DNA of 32,680 bases, taken from assembly GCA_964495905.1 (NCBI GenBank), contig CAZBWN010000003.1:1-32680 (forward strand), written 5' to 3'. The notes under the pieces are model-generated. The model had not been told where the DNA came from, ran no database searches, and saw only the letters and a list, made by a program, of their open reading frames with translations. The translations under genes were made by a program, and so were the position numbers. The DNA is from CAJBLF01 sp964495905. GTDB lineage: Bacteria; Patescibacteriota; Gracilibacteria; Absconditabacterales; Absconditicoccaceae. Shown in pieces: positions 17,521-25,470 of the stretch (within the stretch, counting starts at the first letter, position 1; every line of letters begins with the position of its first letter).

Positions 17521-19191
17521 ATGAGCTTCACAAGCAAAAACTTACAGTCAAGAACAAGTGGTATAGGTCTCATGAAATGAGCTACGCTATTTTTTCTTTG
17601 AATGTCTTGCGTCCTCTTCATTACAAAGGCATTTGAGATCACGCCAGTTGCTAGAAATGCTGTACAATATATCCAGCAGATTTTTCTTACTGCATGAGGA
17701 GATAATGCATCAGCAGTGGGTATCGCACTTGATGGAAGCACAAATGGCGGAATAACAATAAGTAACCTAACAGGGGCTATGATACTTGGTACTGATAGTA
17801 ATGGAAAAATAATACCATCAATAAGCGGTGACGTATATAATTTTATCAGCTGATATGCTTTAAGCGGACCTACAGGAGCGGCTTGACCTCAATGAATACA
17901 ATGAGCACAGTGAATACAATGACCTATATGAGCGACCTGAGCAAATTGATTACCAGGAATAAATGGAATCAATTGAATTGATTGAGCGACCTGAGCAAAT
18001 TGATTACCAGGAACAAATGGAACTAATTGAATTGATTGAGCGACCGGGGCAACTTGAGCAACAGGAGCTAATTGATTTTTACCAGTATGAACTGATCCAG
18101 GAGTAACCCCATATCGAAATTGATCTGTATGGAAAGTAGACAGTACAAATATTTATAATCTTTGATCAAATGTTGGTATCGGAATGGTTCCGACTAGTCA
18201 AAAATTAGAAGTTAATGGAAATATAAAATTAAATAATGCTTGATATATTGCATCTTCTATTAATACAAATCAAGTTTTTCTTGCATTAAATGGTAATGTC
18301 GGCATTGGAACAGCTACACCAACAGACAATAAATTACAGATTGCAGGAAATATCACATCATTAGGATTTATCTCTAGATGAGATTTAGTGGCAGCTTGAG
18401 CTTCATCTGTAGCGATGGGATTTAATACAAATGCTATTTGACCAAGTTCTACAGCGATGGGATTTCAGACTTCAGCAAATAAATATTCCACAGCGATAGG
18501 ATATGGAAGCCATGCTAATTGAGAAGGATCTACAGCAATGGGATATAGTACAAATGCAAATGGAGATTATTCTACAACGATGGGATATTCCACAACAGCA
18601 AATGTAACGGGTACTACAGCGATGGGATATTGAACAACAGCAAATGGAAAAACTGGATCTACTGCTGTAGGAGCATGGAATTTGGGGCTTCCTACTAGTA
18701 TATTCGAGATCTGAATAGGAGCTAGTTTTTTTAGTAAAGCAAATGCAATGACTGTTTTAAATGATTGAAAGGTCGGTATCGGAACAAGCACTCCAAATTG
18801 TAATGGCTTTGATCCTGGTGCATGTAAATTGCATGTAAATGGAGATTCTTATTTTGATTCAGATATGAGTGTGATGAATGGAGATATGTGAGTGGGATAT
18901 AATGTAAATGCTTCATCTTCATCAGGAAATTTATTTATACTTAATAAAGTCGGTATCGGAACAAATATTCCAGCAGAAAAACTAGAAGTGATTGGAACTA
19001 TAAAAGCTACAACATCAGTAAAGATTGGTACTATTACTCTTCCTACTACTCCATGATGAACGATATGTCCAAATGTATGAGAAATAAAATATATACAGTT
19101 TACCTCAGGTGGAGAAATTTTTGGACATTTTTTTGGTTGTATATATAATGGTATTACTGCAGAAAGCTATCGAACACAATTTGATAACTAG
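17521..19191 (+). CDS. Surface fibre paralogue: longer collagen-like stalk, shorter YadA-like head
   Basis: 556 residues. The first ~115 residues are nearly identical to the upstream paralogue (same N-terminal membrane segment and GIALDGSTNGGITISN). The Gly-X-Y stalk has 24 triplets (17866-18075), including GPQGIQGAQGIQGPIGAT. The C-terminal half has tail-fibre-like motifs (NVGIGMVPTSQKLEVNG, NVGIGTATPTDNKLQIAG, KVGIGTSTPN, KVGIGTNIPAEKLEVIG) surrounding only about eight S-T-A-M-G head repeats (~18400-18670). The end shares IKATTSVKIG and a Cys pair with the first copy. No C-terminal anchor. Probably forms a related trimeric fibre with a different length ratio of stalk to head. A strong terminator follows. 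Confidence 0.85.
17929..18048 (+). repeat. 54-bp tandem repeat in collagen-like stalk
   Basis: An 18-codon unit starting TGAGCGACCTGAGCAAAT repeats at 17929, 17983 and 18037 (third copy partial). The first two copies differ at only three positions. Confidence 0.8.
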
Positions 19192-19227
19192 AATAAATTA
19201 TTACATCACAATTGCTCTAATTAATAC

Positions 19228-19266
19228 AAAAAAAATCCTCTCGCAATCTTGCAGGAGGATTTTTTC
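19228..19266. terminator. Bidirectional terminator
   Basis: AAAAAATCCTC, an inner stem, then GAGGATTTTTT between the convergent fibre and polyprenyl synthase genes. A short heptad array (AATTCTG, AATTCTA, AATTGAA) follows at 19278-19298. Confidence 0.8.
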
Positions 19267-19299
19267 TTTATTTTTTTAATTCTGAATTCTAAATTGAAT

Positions 19300-20349
19300 T
19301 TAATGTTCTACTTTCTCCATCTTCTTGATCAACGCTAAGACAGCTTCCTTAGCTTCATCATTAAGCGTAGTCTTCGCCAAGATTTTTCTTGATTTCTGAC
19401 CATACTCAAGGATTGCTTTTTTACCGAAAGCTATCGCTCCGCTTTCTTCAAACATATCTTGCAGGATTTTGATTTGCTTGTTATCAAGAGGTTTCCCCAT
19501 AGAGGACTTCAAAAGCTCTTTCTGTTCTTTCGTTCACTTTTCAAAGATATAATTGGTGAAATAGGTCTGTTGTCCTTCTTGGATATCGCTGAATGCGGAC
19601 TTGGTTTTATCACCGAACGTGATATCAAGATAATCATCTCTCATCTGAAATGCCATCCCCATATATTTTCCGAGTTCTATGATCAGTTTTTTTTGCTTCT
19701 CGGGAGCATCAGCAAGGATAGCTCAAGTAAGCATAGGCCTTACAAAAGTATAGGAAGCGGTCTTGTACATATTTTTTTTGTCTATCAGCGTCAAAGAAGC
19801 AGGTCATGAAATCATCATATCCACGTCGATCATCTGTCAGAGGATCACTTCCTCAATCATGTTATGTACGTTTTTTCTTGCGTCCCAAAGAAGATTTTCT
19901 GGAAAATCATGTTTTTTGTATCGAAGCTCATATACTCGGGAAAGCAAGAGATCACCTAGAAGAATAGCTTGTCATTCAGCGATATGCTTGGCATTGATAT
20001 GCGCTTTGATATTTGATTCTATAAATGAATGCACCGTAAGCGCATTATGTCTTTTTTCTGATTCATCGATGATATCGTCGTGGATAAGCGCCATAGAATG
20101 GAGAAGTTCAAAGATTATCCCAAAATTCAAAATCGCTTTTTCATTCTCTCCGCCAAATCATGTGTAGATCAATCGTAGTCCATAAGGCCTAATTCTCTTT
20201 CCACCAGAAAAAATGAAAGTATTGATATATTCAATAAATTTATTGATCTTTTTATCACTGATGAGCTTCTGAGCTTGTTCTATCTTGCCATGTACGTAGT
20301 ACTGCAAGATCCCATCAAAGGTGGTTTTGAAGGAAGATAAATCCATCAT
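19300..20349 (-). CDS. Polyprenyl diphosphate synthase family protein
   Basis: 349 residues. Trans-prenyltransferase that extends allylic diphosphates with isopentenyl diphosphate. Motifs in order: SGGKRIRP substrate-binding segment, first Asp-rich motif LIHDDIIDES, an LLGDLLLSR helix, GQMIDVD, and second Asp-rich motif MAFQMRDDYLDITFGDK, then the usual C-terminal helices. Product chain length is not decided here; possible roles are undecaprenyl-type lipid carrier precursors or quinone tails. Two ATGs stand in tandem at 20349 and 20346; the first is used. Several Gly residues are UGA-coded. Monocistronic and convergent to the fibre genes. Confidence 0.92.
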
Positions 20350-20385
20350 AGTAAACAACTAACAACTAAAATTATTGTATTTTTA

Positions 20386-20515
20386 ACAAACCCCCTCATT
20401 CCCCCTTGACAGGGGGACTATATGGAATAATTATTTTTTTTATTAATTTAATATTAATATAATTTATTTTTCCTTAGCTCCCGCCCTGTCAAGGGAGGGT
20501 CGGGGAGGGTTTGTT
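20386..20515. repeat. Large GC-rich inverted repeat
   Basis: Arms AACAAACCCCCTCATTCCCC... (20386-20416) and ...CGGGGAGGGTTTGTT (20479-20515) enclose an AT-rich spacer. It fills most of the 290-base divergent gap. This class of palindrome is common between genes in many bacteria. Confidence 0.75.
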
Positions 20516-20580
20516 TTTTTATAGCGATAAACTTACTTTTTTGGCCTCCCAATGCAAACAAATTTCATCTAGCGAGATAT

Positions 20581-20608
20581 TTGACAAATAAAATTTTATA
20601 GGTATAAT
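20581..20608 (+). promoter_or_regulatory. Consensus sigma-70 promoter
   Basis: A perfect TTGACA (20581-20586), a 16-base spacer and a perfect TATAAT (20603-20608). The predicted transcript start near 20615 supports the ATG at 20640; the in-frame ATG at 20616 would be leaderless. Confidence 0.8.
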
Positions 20609-20639
20609 ATATATAATGTTTATATACTGTATATCGTCC

Positions 20640-21824
20640 ATGGGAAAATTCTGACAATCACTCAGCACTGCGTGACTAAGAGTAGGAAACACGGCAGCAA
20701 CACCCCTCAGAATATGAGGAGAGATTGCCAATGCCTGAGCAAATGTCATCAGACAAGGAATAAGTGGAACAAAAAATATTGCAGAAGTGACCAAACAGAC
20801 GCTAGATGCCTTGGTGCATAATTTTACTGATTTTTCTAAAGTAGAAGGAAAATGGTATCAAAAATTACTCAAAGTACCTGCAAACTTAGTATCAGCAATA
20901 ACACGAAGACCAGCAATGATAACAGCCAGCGGAGTAGCAAGTGCAGCAAATCAATGAGTCCGAGAGCCATTCAAAAAGCTCTTATATACTCCAGGCAAGA
21001 TGTTCAAATGAATGCGGAATAGTATGAGATTATTCAGTAAAAAGAAAGGATTTGATTTTGAAAAATATGATACTCATGAAACAAAAGAAGATACGCGAGC
21101 AAGCAATCGAAAAGCAAAAAGCTTAGGATTTTTTGGTGCTAAAAAATGAGTAATAGAAGAGAAAAAAATAGAAAAAAAAGTAGAGAAGATAGAAGAAAAA
21201 AAAGTAGAAGTCAAAGAAGAAAAGAAATGAAACGAAGTGGAATCCCGCAAGGCGGGAGAGGAACCTAAAAAAGCAGAGGAAAAGAAAATAGAGAAGAAAG
21301 CAGAGGAAAAGAAGGTAGAGGAACCTAAGAAAGAGGAAAAGAGAGAGGAAAAGAGAGAGGAAAAAAAACCAGAAGAATGAAAGGAGAAACCAGTAGAAAA
21401 GAAAGTGACTGAACAAAGTGAAGGAATCCCGCACACCGCTAAAGACGGCACAGGAGGCGGGAAAGAAAAGAAAGCTGATACACCGAAACCTATTGATGAT
21501 AAGAAAAATGAAGGGCCAGAAGAGGCACCAAAAAAAGATAAAGAAAAGAAAGTAGAGGAAAAAAAGGAAGAAAAAAAGTGAAACGAAGTGGAATCCCGCA
21601 TACCGCTAAAGACGGCACAGGAGGCGGGAGAGGAACTTAAAAAAGAGTATGATAAACGCCTCAAAAATAAGCTTCACAAATGATGAATTATCGAACGAGG
21701 AAAGGAAGCAAAAATGTGAGATACGCTAGAAGATATTATGAAAAATCTTAAAGAAAAAGATCCTACATTTGTAGGATATCTAGAGGAAATATTATCACAG
21801 CCTAAGAAGAAAAAACACGATTAA
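20640..21824 (+). CDS. Lys/Glu-rich protein of unknown function
   Basis: 394 residues; family not recognised. The N-terminal ~140 residues are helical and amphipathic (GQSLSTAGLRVGNTAATPLRI, NLVSAITRRPAMITASGVAS, FKKLLYTPGKMFKGMRNSM). A very long charged segment of KKVEEKK/EEPKKAEE repeats follows (~21120-21640), then a short conserved-looking C-terminus (ERGKEAKMGDTLEDIMKNL, DPTFVGYLEEILSQPKKKK). Three copies of a GC-rich palindromic repeat are translated within the charged region. The charged part is probably disordered or coiled coil. Transcribed from a consensus promoter, so probably well expressed. Its stop overlaps the convergent RNHCP stop. Confidence 0.75.
21228..21258. repeat. In-frame REP-like element, copy 1 (short)
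   Basis: TGAAACGAAGTGGAATCCCG then an inverted CGGG. Encodes G-N-E-V-E-S-R-K-A-G in the Lys-rich protein. Confidence 0.7.
21410..21462. repeat. In-frame REP-like element, copy 2 (shifted frame)
   Basis: Same DNA element as at 21579 but read in another frame, encoding E-Q-S-E-G-I-P-H-T-A-K-D-G-T-G-G-G. Confidence 0.75.
21579..21630. repeat. In-frame REP-like element, copy 3
   Basis: TGAAACGAAGTGGAATCCCG, then ACCGCTAAAGACGGCACAGG and GGCGGG. Encodes G-N-E-V-E-S-R-I-P-L-K-T-A-Q-E-A-G. Confidence 0.75.
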
Positions 21825-22132
21825 TACAAAGTCTCTTTATGTATCTTGATATACTTATCTAAATTTTCCACTTCATCATCACTAGCTCTTTTGTTCCAGT
21901 GAAGTTTTCAGCATGTCTTGCATTGGAAACATATTTTGAGTTGTCATTTTTTGATCTCATAAGCGATAGGATACATTTTTCAGCCACAATCTGTTCTTCT
22001 ATCTCCGGGTATCTTGTCATCTACATGCAAGGAAACAAAACAATACGGACAATGATTCCTACAGGTCTGAGCAGCCTGAGAAATCTCTTTTCAACAATTG
22101 AAGCAGGTGAATGATTCATTTATTTTTTTCAT
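21821..22132 (-). CDS. RNHCP-domain zinc-ribbon protein
   Basis: 103 residues. The central TCRNHCPYCFVSLHVDDKIPG matches the RNHCP domain family (name from the conserved R-N-H-C-P), preceded by FTCFNCGKEI and followed by RTDCGGKMYPIAYE and ICFQCKTCGKLHWNKRA. Eight or more Cys in CxxC-type pairs suggest two zinc sites. Function of the family is unknown; RNA or nucleic-acid binding is a guess. Four Gly codons are UGA. The stop codon shares TTAA with the stop of the convergent Lys-rich gene (4-base overlap). Confidence 0.85.
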
Positions 22133-22148
22133 AGTTGCTATATGGTGA

Positions 22149-22230
22149 CCTCACCCCCTTCCCCTCTCCACTGCGTAGAGAGGGGGGCAAAGTTCCCTCT
22201 CCATGAAATGGGGAGGGTTGGGGTGGGGTA
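22149..22230. repeat. GC-rich palindromic intergenic element
   Basis: CCTCACCCCCTTCCCCTCTCC at the left and an inverted GGGGAGGGTTGGGGTGGGG at the right, with a CCTCTCC/AGAGAGGGG inner pairing. No coding potential. Confidence 0.7.
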
Positions 22231-22248
22231 ATAAAATTACAATTTTTA

Positions 22249-22390
22249 GACCACATGGCCGTAGAGGGCAGGTATTGCTCCTAAAAGATTAGAAGTGGAT
22301 GACTCCGCTACACACAAGGCGTAACTTTTTGGTCCCCAGAATGATAATAGGAAGTAATATGTTCCCACCCCGCGTACGCGCCACATAGTC
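22249..22390 (-). ncRNA. Candidate rod-shaped structured RNA (6S-like shape)
   Basis: The minus-strand transcript folds by eye into nested helices. P1 is an 11-bp closing stem GACUAUGUGGC/GCCAUGUGGUC (three G-U pairs). P2 is GGGGUGGG/CCUGCCCU, P3 UUCCUA/UAGGAG, P4 GGGGAC/GUCAUCC (one bulge), and P5 GUUACGC-CUUGU-GUGUAGC. Interior loops separate them, giving a long rod of about 142 nt. A TATACT -10 box lies just upstream (22406-22411). A 64-residue ORF here has no family features. The long rod with internal bubbles recalls 6S RNA; the SRP RNA GGAAGGAAGCAGCC signature is absent. Identity is inference. Confidence 0.5.
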
Positions 22391-22405
22391 AGATACAAGA
22401 GTAGC

Positions 22406-22411
22406 AGTATA
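22406..22411 (-). promoter_or_regulatory. -10 box of the structured RNA
   Basis: TATACT on the minus strand in AGTATACTGC, about 15 bases before the first paired base. No good -35 box is seen. Confidence 0.4.
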
Positions 22412-22450
22412 CTAGAGATTTTCAAGTAAAAAAATAACAAAAACGCTCAG

Positions 22451-22487
22451 TTCCACCCGGGTGCTTTATATTTTCACCCGGGTGGAA
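22451..22487 (-). terminator. Hairpin with 13-bp GC-rich arms after the RRM gene
   Basis: Perfect arms TTCCACCCGGGTG/CACCCGGGTGGAA with an 11-base AT loop, four bases after the RRM stop and followed on the minus strand by a T-rich tract. Each arm is also nearly self-palindromic (CACCCGGGTG). Confidence 0.7.
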
Positions 22488-22490
22488 GAC

Positions 22491-22841
22491 TTATAATCAC
22501 ATTGCTTGTGCTATGCTTTGTTCCCTATTGTATTCTCCCGTTCATTCAGCAAGAGGTTTTATCTTGTCAGGATTCTCATTTGCAAACTCTACTTTTACAG
22601 CTCTTCCCATGATTTCCTGCCCATTCATCGCTTTTTGCGCCTTAGCGGCATCTGCAGGATTGACGAATTCTACGAACCCGAAACCTTTGCTTTTGTTTGT
22701 CTCTTGTTCAAGTTTTACCCTAGCAAAAGCGACTTCCCCAAACTTTGAAAATTCGTCTCTGAGATCCTTTCCTCTCAACTTTCGATTCAATCCTCCTACA
22801 AAGAGCTTAGTTTGGCTGATGATAGCGTTTTCTGATGACAT
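22491..22841 (-). CDS. RRM-type RNA-binding protein
   Basis: 116 residues with a single RNA recognition motif. RNP2 is KLFVGGL (residues 12-18) and RNP1 is KGFGFVEF (about 52-59), with the aromatic residues that stack on RNA bases intact. The C-terminal tail continues past the standard-code stop (UGA as Gly) and ends QSIAQAMGL. Similar small single-RRM proteins occur in cyanobacteria and other bacteria, acting as RNA chaperones or in cold response; its target here is unknown. The gene neighbours a structured RNA candidate on the same strand, downstream of its terminator. Confidence 0.92.
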
Positions 22842-22996
22842 AGAGCAAACAAAAAAGGTAAAATATTGGCTACCAAAAATGTATGATTTTTTTGACCAAA
22901 TACAACAAGATTTTATGCCTCAAAAATTTGCATTTTTGACAAATCTGGATATAATAGAGATATACTAAAAGTCATTTATCCTTTATAAACGTACGC

Positions 22997-23812
22997 ATGA
23001 CAGATCCTATCCAAACAACTGATGATATTTTGTGATGAGAAGATATATTTGCTGCAATACCACCAGCAACTCCTGAAGAGGTAGTTGCTCCTTACGATAC
23101 CCTCTTAGAAAAAAAATATCAATTTGAGCCTATTCCTGAAGCAGCACCTGTAGCACAACCTGTTCGTCCGGTTGTAGTGACTCCTGTACAGCAAGCGCCT
23201 GTGGCGCAAGTACAAGTACAAAGACCTGCTCCTGTACAAACACCAGTACAACAAGCCACACCGGTAGCACAAGTACAAGCTCCAGTTCAGCAACTAGCTC
23301 CCGTACAAGCAACTGTAGAAGTTCCCTTAGACAAAAAACTTCAGACAGATGTACAGAAAAAATTCGGTGAATTATATTTCACTACCAAGAAAATTTACGA
23401 ACTCAAAGATAAATTAGGGACTACTGAAGAGACCTTTGATATCCTTTGAGCCAACAACGACAAGATCTTCATCTCTTATAGATTTTTGATTGATGAAACT
23501 AACGATCCTATACTCTTCATCACTAAGATAGAACAAGACAAGGAAACAGAAGAGGAGACAAAAAATGAATTGAGATTCACCTTCAACGAAGAATCCTCAT
23601 CTTTGGAAGTGATGATAAACGATACCCTATTATTCGATGAAATAAAAGATTTCACTGAAGATCAAAAGAAAAAACTGCAAGTCGTAGACAAGATCAATAA
23701 ATTCACTTTCTTGGCTTCAGAAGAAGTGAGAAAATTAGAAAAAGAGATCAAAGAAAAAGAAGAAGCGGAAAGAGAAAGAAAGAGATTACAAGAGATCTTC
23801 AGAAACTTCTAA
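22997..23812 (+). CDS. Hypothetical protein with PVQ-rich linker and charged C-terminus
   Basis: 271 residues; family not recognised. The acidic N-terminus (TDPIQTTDDILGEDIFAAIP) leads to a low-complexity Pro-Val-Gln-Ala stretch (residues ~50-110, repeats of PVQQAPVAQVQ type). A folded-looking domain follows (KKFGELYFTTKKIYELKDKL, FISYRFLIDETNDPILFITK), then a highly charged coiled-coil end (EEVRKLEKEIKEKEEAERER). The N-terminal acidic motif plus Pro/Gln linker resembles interaction tethers, but no function is claimed. One UGA lies at ILGANNDK. Convergent with corA. Confidence 0.75.
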
Positions 23813-23823
23813 ATCACAAATAT

Positions 23824-23923
23824 AACTAATAACGAAAAACTAAAAGTGAAAAACGATGGAATCTTTTTTAATTAATAAAAAAATCCTACACTATTCACTT
23901 TTCACTATTAGTTATTAACTAAT
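23824..23923. repeat. Composite palindromic element with heptad arms
   Basis: Left arm AACTAAT, AACGAAA, AACTAAA, AGTGAAA, AACGATG (23824-23858). Core GGAATCTTTTTTAATTAATA then AAAAAATCC. Right arm CACTATT, CACTTTT, CACTATT, AGTTATT, AACTAAT (23889-23923). Between convergent stops, so it may also terminate both genes. Confidence 0.75.
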
Positions 23924-23931
23924 TGTTATCA

Positions 23932-24855
23932 TTAGATCCATTTTTTTCTTCTGAAGAACAAGAGAAATCCGACACAGACGACTAACATGATACTCATGAG
24001 GATGGAGAAAAAATACGGTGATGTCTGTCCAGGTAAGGTTATGTTCATTCCATATATTCCGCTGATAAGCGTGAGTATTCAGGTGATTGCAGCAAAGGTA
24101 GTGAGTACGCTGATCATAGAATTGGTTTTGATATTCATAAGCGAATTGTAGGTATCGGCAAGTGATTCTATATTTTCAAAGCTGATCGCAATCGTATTCA
24201 TTATCTTCTCCAGCTTATATTCCAGATCCTCAAAATACACATCAAGATCTTCCTTATAAAATTTTGGCAGCGTATCCTGCAGTTTGTCCAAGATCTCTTT
24301 ATGAGGTGCGAAGGTATGTTTGAGGGAAACGATATTACGTTTTTTAATCGTAAGATTTTCCAATAATTGTTTTTCTAGCTTGCTGGCAGCAAACAATTGC
24401 TCTTCCAAAGTGATGACATCTTTGGAATATTTGGTAAGCGTCTTGATGCTTTTATCGTACATTGTATCCAAGACCTTATAAAGGATATAATAGGGGGAAA
24501 CTTTAAAATCCTCATCTGATTCTTTTGATTTGAGTTCTTCTCAATATTCTTCGATGATAGACTTGATATAGGTGGTATCGAATTTCGTCATCGTCACGAT
24601 GATATTTTTTCCGAGAATGATGCTAAACTCATTCAACAGATATTTTTTATTATCTGCATTATATTTTGGAAAGTTAACGACTATGAACATATAGTCTTCG
24701 TAGATATCTATCTTCTCTTGATTGGTAAGCTCAAGCAGATCTTCCTCGATCAATTCATGCAGATCATATTTTTTTACAAGATCATCAATCTCAGCTTTTT
24801 GTGGTTCAAAAAGATGTATCCAGTCTATATTTCCAAAATGCAGAACAGTTTTCAT
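23932..24855 (-). CDS. corA: CorA-family magnesium/divalent cation transporter
   Basis: 307 residues. Cytoplasmic alpha/beta domain (MKTVLHFGNIDWIHLF, DYMFIVVNFPKY), long stalk helix region rich in Lys/Glu (SKDVITLEEQLFAASKLEKQ), then two C-terminal membrane helices. The first ends in GIYGMN, carrying the Gly-Met-Asn selectivity signature of the CorA/MRS2 superfamily. The C-terminus FFRRKKWI is basic, as usual. Forms a pentameric channel in known members. Followed upstream by the CYTH gene 25 bases away on the same strand, suggesting a two-gene unit. Confidence 0.93.
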
Positions 24856-24880
24856 GCCTTAGTGGGTAAAGGAAATGAAA

Positions 24881-25366
24881 TTATGATATCATACTGATAA
24901 GTTCATCAGAAAGCCCATGATTAGCTATATATCCATTGCTAGCTTCTCTCATTTTGGTGAGTTCTTCACCAAATCGTTCTGGAACGATGAATTTTTTTGC
25001 ATCTCTTTTGCTCGCAAATTCCACTTCAGCGGTTTTGAGATCTTGGAGATTTTTATAGATATCAAGTTCTATGATGAGTCATTCGTAAGGTATATAGTAA
25101 CGTGTTTTTTCGATGAAATGATTTTCTACCTGAAATCGGAATTGATCAAATTCTTCTTTGGTGATAGTTGCTTCTATCTCTTCTCTTACGAGTCCATGTC
25201 ACTTCTTTCTCGTAACCTTATATTCATCTCAGATATGCCTTACTCTGATGCTTTTACCTGAAGTAGGATCGTTAAAATATCACTGGATGATTTCCTTATG
25301 AGGAAATTGTGAGATATCTAGAGGTATCGTTTTTATCAAAAATTTTCTTTCGATTTCAAGTGCCAT
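24881..25366 (-). CDS. CYTH-domain (triphosphate tunnel) protein
   Basis: 161 residues. The N-terminal MALEIERKFLIK contains the ExExK motif that defines CYTH/triphosphate tunnel metalloenzymes. Later strands show SIRVRHIGDEYKVTRKKG and LIIELDIYKNL, giving the alternating Arg/Lys/Glu residues that line the tunnel. Known members hydrolyse inorganic triphosphate or thiamine triphosphate, or make cAMP (class IV cyclases); the short single-domain form fits triphosphatase best. Cotranscribed with corA (25-base gap), which could reflect metal dependence. Several Gly codons are UGA. Confidence 0.88.
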
Positions 25367-25374
25367 ATTAATAT

Positions 25375-25470
25375 AATTAATAATTTAAAATGAATAATGA
25401 ATGATGGCGGTTTTTTTTTATTAATAAATATATTCCATCATTATTAATTTTTCATTATTCATTGTTCATT
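25375..25470. repeat. Composite palindromic element with heptad arms
   Basis: Left arm AATTAAT, AATTTAA, AATGAAT, AATGAAT (25375-25402), core GATGGCGGTTTTTTTTT to ATATATTCC, right arm CATCATT, ATTAATT, TTTCATT, ATTCATT, GTTCATT (25436-25470). The right arm encodes the last residues of the cohesin-like protein. Confidence 0.75.

Noticed and set aside
15086..19191. Phage tail-fibre genes from a prophage
   Set aside because: The VGIGT..P...LEVNG modules recall tail fibres, but there are N-terminal membrane segments, separate promoters and no neighbouring phage structural, integrase or lysis genes.
21074..21664. Phe/Ser-rich minus-strand ORF of 196 residues
   Set aside because: Antisense of the AAA/GAA-rich Lys/Glu region; the composition is explained entirely by the plus-strand gene, which has a consensus promoter.
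22246..22440. 64-residue minus-strand ORF
   Set aside because: Its sequence is better explained by base-paired RNA helices over most of the same stretch; no protein family features.
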